From Leptolinea sp. (lineage in GTDB: Bacteria > Chloroflexota > Anaerolineae > Anaerolineales > Anaerolineaceae), in NCBI GenBank assembly GCA_012798535.1, contig JAAZMZ010000063.1, positions 31,631-95,630 on the forward strand: a stretch of 64,000 nt of DNA. The letters run 5' to 3'. The translations under genes and the position numbers were made by a program. Positions 14,763-22,368 of the stretch are shown here, one piece after another; the stretch's first letter is position 1, and the number at the start of each line of letters is the position of its first letter. The notes under the pieces are model-generated. The model saw nothing but the letters and a program-made list of their open reading frames with translations, was not told where the DNA came from and ran no database searches.

Positions 14763-15560
14763 GGCTTCTCCTCCCTTTCCGCCTGGTGTTTTTCCTCCGG
14801 GCGGATTGTGGTTTTCCAGTCCCTCCCTTCCGCCGCCTTCGCTCTGCGCCCGCGGCAGTCTCCCGCTCCGGTCGCTTCGCGGTGATCTGCTGATCCTACC
14901 GGCAGGTTAATCCGCTTCGCTCCCTCGCTCCCGCCTGACTCGCCGGGCTTGTGCTTCGGCCGCGTCCGGGTCCTGTCGCTCGGGCACACCCCGCCCGCTG
15001 AGTGCGGGCCGGGTGTGATCGCCCTCACTTTGCCCAACCAGAGAGATCGATCTCTCGCGACGGTTCGCTGTGCGCAGGCCACCCCCACCCCCCGCCGCGT
15101 GGCATCCCCCCTGCCCCCGCCCTGCCGTTTCGCTCCGGCGCCAGAAAAGCGCTGGCGCACTTCGCTTCACAGGCAGGCAGGGCACGCAAGGTAAGTTGAA
15201 CCCGCTCTTGGGGGGTGGGGGTTGACTCCCGCCACCTCTCACGCCGCCTTTGCAGGTCGGCGTTCGCACGCCGGCCGGTAAAACGCCGTCCGGCTATCGG
15301 TGGCTCCCTGCGCTCCGCTTTGGTTGGTCAAGTGTCAACGCTCCGCGTTCGGCGGCCTTGTTTCATGCTCCCCCTGGTCGGCGGGCGCGCGCTTCGCCTG
15401 TGGTTGCTGATGCTCCGCGCGCGCCCTGCCTGGCTCGGTCGGTCGGTCGCTGCGCCCTGCCGGGTCTTGCTCCCTCCCTCCCTCGCTCCAGGGGTTCGCC
15501 CAAATAATCGCATTCTACAAAGCCCTGAAAAGCCCCTCAATCAGCCCTGCAGGTAATTTA
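14763..15560. other. GC-rich, structured, probably non-coding region
   Basis: About 800 bases far richer in GC than the rest of the window. Open frames occur in all directions, but their products are repetitive in Arg, Gly, Pro and Ala and lack any recognisable domain, as expected of GC-rich non-coding DNA. Words such as CGCTTCGC and CGCTCCGC recur. A 14-bp stem with one mismatch lies at 14985-15017, a perfect palindrome GAGAGATCGATCTCTC at 15041-15056, and a further hairpin GGCGCCAG/CTGGCGC near 15135-15157. It could hold an origin, transfer site or structured RNA. Confidence 0.6.
14985..15017. other. Strong hairpin in GC-rich region
   Basis: CACACCCCGCCCGC pairs with GCGGGCCGGGTGTG around a five-base TGAGT loop: 13 of 14 positions match. 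No T tract follows, so it is not a typical terminator. Confidence 0.7.
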
Positions 15561-15674
15561 TGTCCTGCAGGTCAGGTTTTTTTGAATATCACCCGCTCTG
15601 CGTGTCTCTCAGGGGCAGGTTTTTACCAGTTCTCCAAATGCGATTCCCTCAGGCAGCCTTATGCCGTCACCCCC

Positions 15675-15764
15675 CGCCCCACAAAACCAGCATAGCGCAC
15701 TCCGGCAAGGTGGGGCGTTTGCCGGGTGCGCTTTTTATGCTGTGTGGGTCGGGGGGTTTTGTGG
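15675..15764. ncRNA. Candidate structured RNA or DNA fold beside tRNA-Lys
   Basis: Nested complementarity: CCACAAAACC (15679-15688) with GGTTTTGTGG (15755-15764); AGCATA-GCGCAC-CCGGCA (15689-15707) with TGCCGG-GTGCGC and TATGCT (15720-15741). The apical loop carries GTGGGGCG (15710-15717), exactly complementary to CGCCCCAC at 15675-15682, which allows a pseudoknot or an alternative fold. No open frame of note covers it. No known RNA family was recognised. Confidence 0.5.
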
Positions 15765-15841
15765 CTGTGGGTCGCCTGTGAAATCGGTATTATCCGCACC
15801 CAATGGCCGTTGTTGGCCACCGATTGATAACTTACTGCAGT

Positions 15842-15878
15842 AAAAAAAAAACCGGCTTTCTCTCGCAAAGAAAGCCGG
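15842..15878 (-). terminator. tRNA-Lys terminator
   Basis: On the minus strand a perfect 10-bp stem (CCGGCTTTCT / AGAAAGCCGG) with a seven-base loop is followed by ten T residues. It lies about 45 bases downstream of the tRNA-Lys 3' end. Confidence 0.9.
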
Positions 15879-15923
15879 CTGCATTGTCGTTGATCCGGCT
15901 GTCTCTTGGACCGGATCAAGCTG

Positions 15924-15995
15924 TGAGCGCGAAGGGGCTCGAACCCTTAACCAATGGCTTAAAAGGCCACTGCTCTACCATTGAGCTACGCGCCC
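15924..15995 (-). tRNA. tRNA-Lys (TTT)
   Basis: A 72-nt tRNA without encoded CCA. The acceptor GGGCGCG pairs with CGCGCTC (one G-U). The anticodon stem GTGGC/GCCAT closes the loop CTTTTAA, anticodon TTT. The T-arm is AAGGG-TTCGAGC-CCCTT. It is the integration target for the neighbouring element: its 3' half is repeated at 11449-11491 and 12222-12271 and in more degraded form at 11290 and 11388. Confidence 0.96.
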
Positions 15996-16063
15996 AACCA
16001 ACAGGGCACTATTCTATCACGCCCTTTTCCCGCCGTCAACAAAACCGGCGCTTTTTCCGATGA

Positions 16064-16069
16064 TATAAT
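16064..16069 (+). promoter_or_regulatory. -10 box of the selenoprotein-trpS operon
   Basis: A perfect TATAAT lies 26 bases before the selenoprotein ATG, in the gap between the divergent tRNA-Lys and this operon. No strong -35 is visible. Confidence 0.6.
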
Positions 16070-16094
16070 TCCTCCCAATTAACGGGAGAATGTT

Positions 16095-16349
16095 ATGCGA
16101 ATGAATATCTCGATCACCTATTGCGCAGTTTGACACTACACTCCGGGTGCTGTCAGTCTGGCAGCCGAATTGCTATCCAATTTTGAATCCCAAATCGAAG
16201 GGATCACCCTGATCCCTTCAGACGGCGGACGGTTCGAAGTGCTGGTCAACGGCAATCTGATCTACTCGAAACTGTCCACCGGCCGGCACGCCAGTCCCGG
16301 CGAGGTGAAAAGTCTGGTTAAAAACTACTTACAGGAAAGTCATCCATGA
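16095..16349 (+). CDS. SelW-like (Rdx family) selenoprotein with in-frame TGA
   Basis: An 84-residue thioredoxin-fold protein interrupted at codon 13 by TGA (16131-16133). Translation continues through TGA to a real stop at 16347. Upstream reads ISITYCAV and downstream HYTPGAVSLAAELL, then LIPSDGGRFEVLVNG and LIYSKLSTGRH, the conserved core of the SelT/SelW/SelH (Rdx) family. The TGA falls where the family has the second Cys or Sec of the CxxC/CxxU redox motif, giving C10-A-V-U13. GGGAGA precedes the ATG by several bases, a TATAAT lies upstream, and the stop overlaps the trpS start (ATGA). A stem-loop follows the TGA. Family members are thought to be small thiol or selenol redox proteins. No selA, selB, selD or tRNA-Sec lies in this window, so recoding depends on genes elsewhere. 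Confidence 0.88.
16131..16167 (+). promoter_or_regulatory. Candidate bacterial SECIS element
   Basis: Ten bases after the TGA, CGG (16144-16146) pairs with CCG (16165-16167). After one G-G mismatch, TGC pairs with GCA, extended by two G-U pairs to a six-base loop TCAGTC (16153-16158). The loop lies about 20 bases after the TGA, within the range known for bacterial SECIS loops, and contains a GU. The stem is modest and should be tested. Confidence 0.55.
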
Positions 16350-17332
16350 CAAAAAAAGGACGTGTTTTCTCGGGCGCCCGCCCCACCGGTCGCCAACATC
16401 TGGGGAATTATCTCGGCGCCATCAAGAACTATGTGGCCATGCAGGACGATTATGATTGCGTGTACTGCATCGTGGACGTACACGCCTTGACCACCATGGA
16501 AGCCACGCAGGAACTGCGTCAGAACACCTATGATATGGCTCTGGACTGGCTGGCCGCCGGCATCCGCCCCGAGGAAAGTATCGTCTTCATCCAATCCCAC
16601 GTGCCACAGGTCATGGAACTGCACACTTACCTGTCGATGGTCACACCCCTGGGCAAGTTGACCGATCTGCCGACCTTCAAAGAAAAAGTCCGCGAAAACC
16701 CCAACAATGTCAATTACGGGCTGGTGGGTTACCCGGTGTTGATGGCCGCGGATATCGTTCTGTATAAAGCGAATTACGTGCCAGTGGGCATCGACCAGGC
16801 GCCGCATCTGGAATTCACCCGCGAATGTGTGCGCTCTTTCAATTACCGCTACAACTGCAAGGCATTGATCGAACCGCAGTTAAAAGCCACTGAATTCCCC
16901 AAGGTGCTGGGTATCGACGGCGTGCAGAAGATGGGCAAGAGCCTCAACAATCATATCGAACTGGCCGCCACACCGGAAGAAACCACGCAGCGCGTGATGA
17001 CCATGGTCACCGATCCGCAGCGCCAGCGCCGCAGCGATCCGGGCAACCCGGATGTTTGCAATGTCTTCTCGCTGCATAAGACTTTCACCCCGGCGGAAGA
17101 GGTGGCGAGCATCAATGTGGAATGCCGGCGCGCCGGCATCGGTTGCGTGGACTGCAAGAAGAAACTGGCCGCCAGCCTTAACACTCATCTGGAACCTTTC
17201 CGCGCCCGCCGTGCCGACCTGGACCGCAATCCACAGCGCATCTGGGATATTCTGGAAGACGGCGCCATTCGTGCCCGGGTGATCGCCGAAGACACCATGA
17301 CGGAAGTGCGCTCCGCCATCGGGCTGCCCTGA
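16346..17332 (+). CDS. trpS: Tryptophanyl-tRNA synthetase
   Basis: A 328-residue class I aminoacyl-tRNA synthetase charging tRNA-Trp. The HIGH-equivalent is GRQHLGNYLG near residue 20 (after SGARPTG) and the KMSKS-equivalent is KMGKSLNN. DIVLYKANYVPVGIDQAPHLE is the family signature. The region SLHKTFT...GIGCVDCKK, with its Cys pair, is also typical of TrpRS. Its ATG overlaps the stop of the selenoprotein gene, and dtd starts three bases after its stop, so all three form one operon. Confidence 0.97.
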   Translation: MTKKGRVFSGARPTGRQHLGNYLGAIKNYVAMQDDYDCVYCIVDVHALTTMEATQELRQNTYDMALDWLAAGIRPEESIVFIQSHVPQVMELHTYLSMVTPLGKLTDLPTFKEKVRENPNNVNYGLVGYPVLMAADIVLYKANYVPVGIDQAPHLEFTRECVRSFNYRYNCKALIEPQLKATEFPKVLGIDGVQKMGKSLNNHIELAATPEETTQRVMTMVTDPQRQRRSDPGNPDVCNVFSLHKTFTPAEEVASINVECRRAGIGCVDCKKKLAASLNTHLEPFRARRADLDRNPQRIWDILEDGAIRARVIAEDTMTEVRSAIGLP

Positions 17333-17335
17333 AAT

Positions 17336-17776
17336 ATGCGCGCGGTTCTGCAGCGGGTCAAACACGGGCGCGTCACCATTGAAGGCGCCGTCACCGCCGA
17401 CATTCAACAGGGGCTGGTGATCCTGCTGGGCATCGGCCCGGCGGATACAGAAGCCAACCTACTGGCAGCCGCGAAAAAGATATCCCTGCTGCGTATTTTT
17501 GAAGATGACCAGCGCAAAATGAACCGCTCCATTCTGGATGTGGGCGGCTCTGCCGTGGTGGTCTCACAATTCACCCTTTACGCGGATACCCGCAAGGGCA
17601 ACCGGCCGTCCTTCACCGACGCCGCCCCGCCCGAACAGGCCAGCACGCTGGTGGATAAATTCGTGCAATTCCTGCGCGATCAGGGTGTACCCACCCAGAC
17701 CGGTGTTTTCGGCGCCGACATGCTGGTGGATATCAGCAACGACGGCCCGGTGACCATAATTCTCAGGGACGATTGA
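17336..17776 (+). CDS. dtd: D-aminoacyl-tRNA deacylase
   Basis: A 146-residue enzyme that removes D-amino acids (and glycine mischarged on tRNA-Ala) from tRNA. The two signature motifs are present: SQFTLYADTRKGNRPSF (about 81-97) and NDGPVTI near the C-terminus, which supplies the cross-subunit Gly-Pro. Length and start (MRAVLQRVKHGRVTIEG) match the family. It directly follows trpS, a sensible pairing because TrpRS can mischarge D-Trp. Confidence 0.97.
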   Translation: MRAVLQRVKHGRVTIEGAVTADIQQGLVILLGIGPADTEANLLAAAKKISLLRIFEDDQRKMNRSILDVGGSAVVVSQFTLYADTRKGNRPSFTDAAPPEQASTLVDKFVQFLRDQGVPTQTGVFGADMLVDISNDGPVTIILRDD

Positions 17777-17801
17777 TATTCTTCTGTCCGCCTGAACGGC
17801 G

Positions 17802-18548
17802 TCAGGTATTCACCGGCCAGTCTCCCGACCAGCACAGGCAGTCCATTTGCACGGCCGCCGCTCCACAGCGCAAAGCGGTGATGCCATCTTCAACTCGGCA
17901 AATCCCGCCCAGTATGACCGGCACAGGCAGGTTTCTAATGCGCTGCAAAATTTCGAGCATCTGAGGGAACAATCCCGGCCCGTGCAACCGTCCATGCACC
18001 AGTCCCCCGTTCACAGGCAGACGGCCGCGCGGTGTTCCCAGGGTAACCGCGCTGACGGCAGCCGGCAGGGCTTTCAACAGGCACAGATCTTCACCGGTCG
18101 AGATGTGAACCACCAGCGGGATCTCACCTCTGGCCGCATCGATCCACCGGAGCATTTCATCCTGCGTGCAGCCGGGAGGTAGCCCCAGCTCAATGGCCGT
18201 GATATTTTCCAGTTCTTCGCAGTCGCGTATCAGGTTGGACAATTCCGCCAGGTCCGCGCTGATCACATGCAGCCAAACCGTAGATCCCTGTTTGTTTTGC
18301 CGGGAAGCATACAACCGCCGGATAGAATGCCACCCGGGATTGGGCAAGCCGGTATGTAAAAGGAATCCACCGGGAAATGGGATGAGACAGCGTTCCACGG
18401 AAGGAGTGCGCGGCCGCGGGCTAACTGGATTGGAGACAAAGATGCCATCCGGAATAGGCGAATTGGCGGATGGGAGAAAACCCAGCGTTCCGGCCTGGTT
18501 CATCCAGCGCGACGGCAGGTCAAGAGGAAGGCGCCCGTCGTCTTCCAT
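17802..18548 (-). CDS. PyrD-like (dihydroorotate dehydrogenase fold) protein, catalytic motif lost
   Basis: A 248-residue protein whose end (NGGLVHGRLHGPGLFPQMLEILQRIRNL, VPVILGGICRVEDGITALRCGAAAVQMD) is the FMN-phosphate-binding half of class 1 dihydroorotate dehydrogenase. The N-terminus (MNQAGTLGF) also fits. The catalytic NxxCPN region reads ELGLPPG, without Cys or Ser, and the protein is about 55 residues short. It is coupled (TGATG) to a PyrK-like gene upstream, as pyrD is to pyrK in type 1B enzymes. It probably binds FMN but is unlikely to make orotate. Function unknown. Confidence 0.7.
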   Translation of the reverse strand: MEDDGRLPLDLPSRWMNQAGTLGFLPSANSPIPDGIFVSNPVSPRPRTPSVERCLIPFPGGFLLHTGLPNPGWHSIRRLYASRQNKQGSTVWLHVISADLAELSNLIRDCEELENITAIELGLPPGCTQDEMLRWIDAARGEIPLVVHISTGEDLCLLKALPAAVSAVTLGTPRGRLPVNGGLVHGRLHGPGLFPQMLEILQRIRNLPVPVILGGICRVEDGITALRCGAAAVQMDCLCWSGDWPVNT

Positions 18549-19222
18549 CAGACCTCCAACTCGCAGAATTCAAAGACCGGGCCGTCCTTGCAGGCCTGCT
18601 TCCAACCTCGCCGTGTTTTGACCGAACACACACCGCAGTTAGCCATCCCCGCGCACAACAGAGGCGTATCCACCAGAACCTGAATCTGGCGGCCGGGAAC
18701 AGGTTTTCCGTCACCGGCCAGTTCCCTCCAGGTGACCAATCCTGCCAGAGATGTATCCCCGATGATGAAATCAGCCCAGGCAACCGCTTCGGCCAGTTGT
18801 TCACGGTCGATCAGCTCCATTTCGATAGGGATTCGCTCCGGCGGATGTTCTGTGAAAAGAGCGGCTTCACCCCCTGCAGAAAGCACCTGCCCGGCAACTG
18901 GGAATAATCTCAGCGGACTGGCTGTACCGCACACCATCAGGAGCCGTCTGGCATTCGAAGGCAGAGAGAAACCTTTCCCCAGGGGGAAACGTATGTTTAA
19001 TAGTGTCCCCGGCTGCCAGTGGTTTTCAACCGGCGGAAAGCCGGTCAACTGTTCTCCGTCCATTCCACAGGGAAAGAGAGGTACCGGTAGAATATCACTT
19101 TCTCCGCGGGCTAATAGATATTGCCCGGGCCGCAGCGCGGAAGAGATATCACGGTCCAGCTCATACTCAAGGGTGGTGCCATGTTGTGAGATCCCCGAAA
19201 GAAGAACCTGTATCGACTTCAT
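18548..19222 (-). CDS. PyrK-like iron-sulfur flavoprotein subunit
   Basis: A protein of about 224 residues resembling the electron-transfer subunit of type 1B dihydroorotate dehydrogenase. An N-terminal FAD-binding barrel includes LRPGQYLLARG, a middle NAD-binding half follows, and the C-terminal 2Fe-2S loop reads LLCAGMANCGVCSV...QACKDGPVFEF, so four cysteines and the DGPVF signature are intact. The usual RRPxS FAD motif is not obvious. The ATG at 19222 lacks a Shine-Dalgarno; conserved sequence starts there. It overlaps the PyrD-like gene by one base (TGATG), implying a two-subunit complex. Confidence 0.75.
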   Translation of the reverse strand: MKSIQVLLSGISQHGTTLEYELDRDISSALRPGQYLLARGESDILPVPLFPCGMDGEQLTGFPPVENHWQPGTLLNIRFPLGKGFSLPSNARRLLMVCGTASPLRLFPVAGQVLSAGGEAALFTEHPPERIPIEMELIDREQLAEAVAWADFIIGDTSLAGLVTWRELAGDGKPVPGRQIQVLVDTPLLCAGMANCGVCSVKTRRGWKQACKDGPVFEFCELEV

Positions 19223-19283
19223 AGCAGCGACTATATCACAATGTATAATTTTCAATATGTAGTACACAAAAAAAGGAGAGAGA

Positions 19284-20315
19284 ATGGATATCGCATCATT
19301 GGTCGGGTTATTAAGCGGTGCCGCCTGGCTGGCAGCCGTGTTACTGATTTTGTTTTTCGTAATTCAAGCCTCCCGCGGGAAGCCGGTGGCTAAAAGCGGT
19401 TTAATCATTCTAATCGTCGCTCTGGTAGCCGTCGCGCTTTCGACCATCAGCGCGGGACTGGTCTTCATCGAACCGGATCAGCGCGGGGTAGTCATTTCAG
19501 CCGTATCTCCGAAAGGTTACCGCGATCAAGCGCTTGAACCCGGCCTGCACTGGATCATTCCCTTTGCAGAGAATGTGGTACGTTACCCCATCAGCCGGCA
19601 GACCTATACCATGAGCATCGCACCAAGCGAAGGTCAGGTTTCCGGTGATGATTCCATCACAGCTCGTACCTCCGACGGTCAGGAGATCTATGTAGACGCC
19701 TCGGTGATTTTCGCCATCGATCCAAATCAGGTGGTGCGTGTTCATATTCTGTGGAAAGACCGATATGCCGAAGAATTGGTGCGCGCTCAATCGCGCGGCG
19801 TCATCCGCGATGTGGTCTCTCAGTACCGGGTCGAAGAGGTGGTGACGTCCAAACGTTTCGAAATGGCCGAAGCCCTGCGCCAGACCATGGAAAAGAAATT
19901 GAACGATAACGGCCTGGTTCTGGTGGATTTCATCCTGCGGAACATCACCTTCTCACCGGAATATGCCGCCTCGGTCGAGCAGAAACAGATCGCTGAACAG
20001 ACCGCCCAGCAGGCTAAATTCGTCGTTGAGCAGAAACGCCAGGAAGCCGAACAGGCCCGGCAGACCGCCCAGGGCTCGGCTGATGCTTCCGTCATCCGCG
20101 CCAAAGGCGAAGCCGAAGCCCGCGTAATCGAAGCCCAGGCGGAAGCCCAGTCGCTGGAATTGATTGCCAGAGCGCTACAATCCAACCCCAACCTGCTCAC
20201 CTATCAGTACATCACCAAACTGTCTCCCACCGTTCAAACCATGATGCTGCCCGGGAACAACCCCTTTATTCTCCAGCTTCCCAATATGATCGGGCAATCC
20301 TCCACCACACCGTGA
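19284..20315 (+). CDS. SPFH/prohibitin-like membrane protein
   Basis: A 343-residue protein with two N-terminal transmembrane segments (about 8-28 and 39-60), an SPFH (band 7) domain (about 62-235, beginning GLVFIEPDQRGVVIS and including EPGLHWIIPF) and an Ala/Glu/Gln-rich coiled coil (about 235-300: KQIAEQTAQQAKFVVEQKRQEAE). Such proteins oligomerise at membranes and modulate proteases or membrane microdomains. AGGAGAGAGA directly precedes the ATG. It lies 4 bases ahead of rarA in the same direction, but a functional link is not evident. Confidence 0.92.
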   Translation: MDIASLVGLLSGAAWLAAVLLILFFVIQASRGKPVAKSGLIILIVALVAVALSTISAGLVFIEPDQRGVVISAVSPKGYRDQALEPGLHWIIPFAENVVRYPISRQTYTMSIAPSEGQVSGDDSITARTSDGQEIYVDASVIFAIDPNQVVRVHILWKDRYAEELVRAQSRGVIRDVVSQYRVEEVVTSKRFEMAEALRQTMEKKLNDNGLVLVDFILRNITFSPEYAASVEQKQIAEQTAQQAKFVVEQKRQEAEQARQTAQGSADASVIRAKGEAEARVIEAQAEAQSLELIARALQSNPNLLTYQYITKLSPTVQTMMLPGNNPFILQLPNMIGQSSTTP

Positions 20316-20319
20316 TCCT

Positions 20320-21687
20320 GTGACCGGCATGGATTTGTTTGGTCAGGCGCTGGAAAACCGCATGCAGAGCGAAGCTCCTCTGGCAGAGCGTATGCGCCCG
20401 CGCAGCATGGATGAATTCATCGGCCAGGAGCATATCACGGCTCCTGGCCGGCTGCTGCGCCGTGCCATCGAAGCCGACCGCTTGTTCTCCTCGATCCTGC
20501 TGTACGGTCCGCCCGGCACCGGAAAGACCACCCTGGCGCGGATCGTGGCCAACCACACAAAAGCTCATTTTGAAAGCATTTCCGCCGTTCTGGCCGGTGT
20601 GCCGGAACTGCGCAAAGTAATCGAAGCATCAGAAACCCGCCGCAAGCATTACAACCAGCGCACCCTGCTGTTCGTCGACGAAGTGCACCGCTGGAATAAA
20701 GCCCAGCAGGATGCCCTGCTGCCGCATGTGGAACGCGGACTGATCACGCTGATCGGCGCGACTACACAGAATCCTTATTTCGAAGTCATCCCGGCGCTGG
20801 TTTCCCGTTCACGGATTTTCGAATTGAATCCCCTGCGGGATGAAGACCTGGAAAAAATCCTCGATTCTGCCCTGCAAGATGAAGAACGGGGTTACGGCCG
20901 CCGCAAGGTGAATCTGCAAAAAGAAGCCCGTGCGCATCTGATCGATATGGCCAATCACGATGCACGCAACCTGCTCAACGCGCTGGAACTGGCTGTCGAG
21001 ACTACCCGGCCTGACAGCGATGACACCATCCAGATCACGCTGGATATCGCCCAGGAATCCATTCAGAAGCGCGCCCTGGCCTACGACAAAAACGGCGACG
21101 CGCATTACGATACCATTTCTGCTTTTATCAAATCGGTACGCGGATCAGATCCGGATGCCGCATTGTACTGGTTGGCAAAAATGCTGGCCGCCGGAGAGGA
21201 TCCGCGCTTCATTCTTCGCCGGCTGGTTGTGCTGGCCAGCGAGGATATCGGCATGGCCGATCCGCGGGGACTGATGGTGGCAACGTCAGCCGTCACGGCT
21301 TTTGAATTCATCGGCATGCCTGAAGGTGTCTATCCGATCACCGAAGCCACGTTGTACCTGTCTACGGCGCCCAAAAGCAATTCGGCCACTGCCATATATG
21401 ACGTGATGGATTTGATCCGGCGCGAAGGCATGGGAACGGTCCCCGCCCACCTGATGGATGCCAGCCGGGACGCCGCCGGCTTCGGTCATGGTAAGGGTTA
21501 TCTCTATCCGCATAATTTTCCCGGTCATTTCATTCCCCAGGATTACCTTCCGGATTCTGTGGCCGGCAGACGCTTCTATGAACCGTCCGATCAGGGGTAT
21601 GAAAAAGAAGTGGCTGATCGTTTGACTTACTGGCACAACCGGATCAAAGAAGCCCGCGAAAAGATGGCTTCCAACCCGGAGGAATGA
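20320..21687 (+). CDS. rarA: Replication-associated recombination protein RarA (MgsA)
   Basis: A 455-residue AAA+ ATPase related to clamp loaders and eukaryotic WRNIP1, acting at stalled forks. Opening motif [18 protein letters not shown], Walker [13 protein letters not shown] (about 64-75), Walker [19 protein letters not shown], sensor 1 [11 protein letters not shown] and arginine finger region SRSRIFEL. The C-terminal MgsA domain has [23 protein letters not shown] and [13 protein letters not shown]. The start may be GTG (20320) or ATG (20329). It is followed by a histidine phosphatase three bases later. Confidence 0.96.
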   Translation: MTGMDLFGQALENRMQSEAPLAERMRPRSMDEFIGQEHITAPGRLLRRAIEADRLFSSILLYGPPGTGKTTLARIVANHTKAHFESISAVLAGVPELRKVIEASETRRKHYNQRTLLFVDEVHRWNKAQQDALLPHVERGLITLIGATTQNPYFEVIPALVSRSRIFELNPLRDEDLEKILDSALQDEERGYGRRKVNLQKEARAHLIDMANHDARNLLNALELAVETTRPDSDDTIQITLDIAQESIQKRALAYDKNGDAHYDTISAFIKSVRGSDPDAALYWLAKMLAAGEDPRFILRRLVVLASEDIGMADPRGLMVATSAVTAFEFIGMPEGVYPITEATLYLSTAPKSNSATAIYDVMDLIRREGMGTVPAHLMDASRDAAGFGHGKGYLYPHNFPGHFIPQDYLPDSVAGRRFYEPSDQGYEKEVADRLTYWHNRIKEAREKMASNPEE

Positions 21688-21690
21688 TCG

Positions 21691-22344
21691 ATGCCTGCCC
21701 TGATTCTCGCCCGGCATGGTGAAACGGACGTCATCGGAAAGAAGTTGACCGGCCGCATTAACGGCATCCATCTGAACGCCAGCGGCCGGAAACAGGCGGA
21801 TGTCATAGCCGCGTACCTCAAATCGCTCAAGATAGGGGCCATTTTCAGCAGCCCGCTCGAGCGGGCAATGGAAACCGCCCGTCCGCTCTCGGAAGCCTGC
21901 GGAATTCCCATCAGTCCTCACAGCGGGTTGACCGAGATCAACTTCGGCGCTTGGCAGGGACGTCCGTACAGACAGCTTGAGAAATTGAAATTATGGCAAA
22001 CGATCCAGACATCGCCATCCCGGGTCACCTTTCCGGCCGGTGAATCCTTCATCACCGCCCGGCAGCGTATGGTAGCCAGTCTCGAAGAGATCGTATCCGT
22101 CCTGGGGAAAAACGATGTGGCAGTATGTTTTTCCCACTGTGATCCCATCCGGCTGGCAATCGCCTATTTTCTCAATATGGCGCTGGATGATTTTCAACGA
22201 TTGACTATTGAGCCTGGATCATTATCGCTTGTGATATTTATCGACGGTAAAATCCGGCTTGGACCCATTAATTTTCAGGCCGCGGAATCAGAATCACCGT
22301 TTCGCCTGAACGAAATCATGCGGCTTTCGATGCCTGAGGAATAA
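21691..22344 (+). CDS. Histidine phosphatase family protein
   Basis: A 217-residue cytosolic protein. The phosphohistidine RHG motif is at residues 8-10 (LILARHGETD), the second arginine in SSPLERAMETA, the acidic residue in LTEINFGAWQG and the second histidine in CFSHCDPIRLA. Architecture fits phosphoglycerate mutase-like phosphatases (CobC/PhoE group). The substrate cannot be told. It starts three bases after rarA, so the two are cotranscribed. Confidence 0.92.
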   Translation: MPALILARHGETDVIGKKLTGRINGIHLNASGRKQADVIAAYLKSLKIGAIFSSPLERAMETARPLSEACGIPISPHSGLTEINFGAWQGRPYRQLEKLKLWQTIQTSPSRVTFPAGESFITARQRMVASLEEIVSVLGKNDVAVCFSHCDPIRLAIAYFLNMALDDFQRLTIEPGSLSLVIFIDGKIRLGPINFQAAESESPFRLNEIMRLSMPEE

Positions 22345-22368
22345 TCACTGGTCGATTGACCGGCCAGA

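Larger units (their letters stand above)
12222..15974. mobile_element. Small integrative element in tRNA-Lys
   Basis: The element is delimited by the 50-bp imperfect direct repeat (12222-12271 and 15925-15974). It carries a tyrosine integrase, a divergently transcribed winged-helix protein, a three-gene operon of small helix-turn-helix proteins and about 1.1 kb of GC-rich or structured non-coding DNA. No capsid, conjugation, transposase or obvious defence gene is present, so it would need another element for transfer, or moves only by excision and integration. The boundaries are inferred from the repeats. Confidence 0.8.

Noticed and set aside
14726..15556. Several open frames of 80-145 codons in the GC-rich block on both strands
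   Set aside because: Composition is Arg/Gly/Pro/Ala-rich without domains, frames overlap in all directions, and no ribosome-binding sites fit. Long open frames are expected by chance in DNA of this GC content.
16095..16133. Reading the TGA as a true stop and the rest as an untranslated spacer before trpS
   Set aside because: Sequence after the TGA continues the conserved SelW family pattern for 71 residues and ends exactly at the trpS start.
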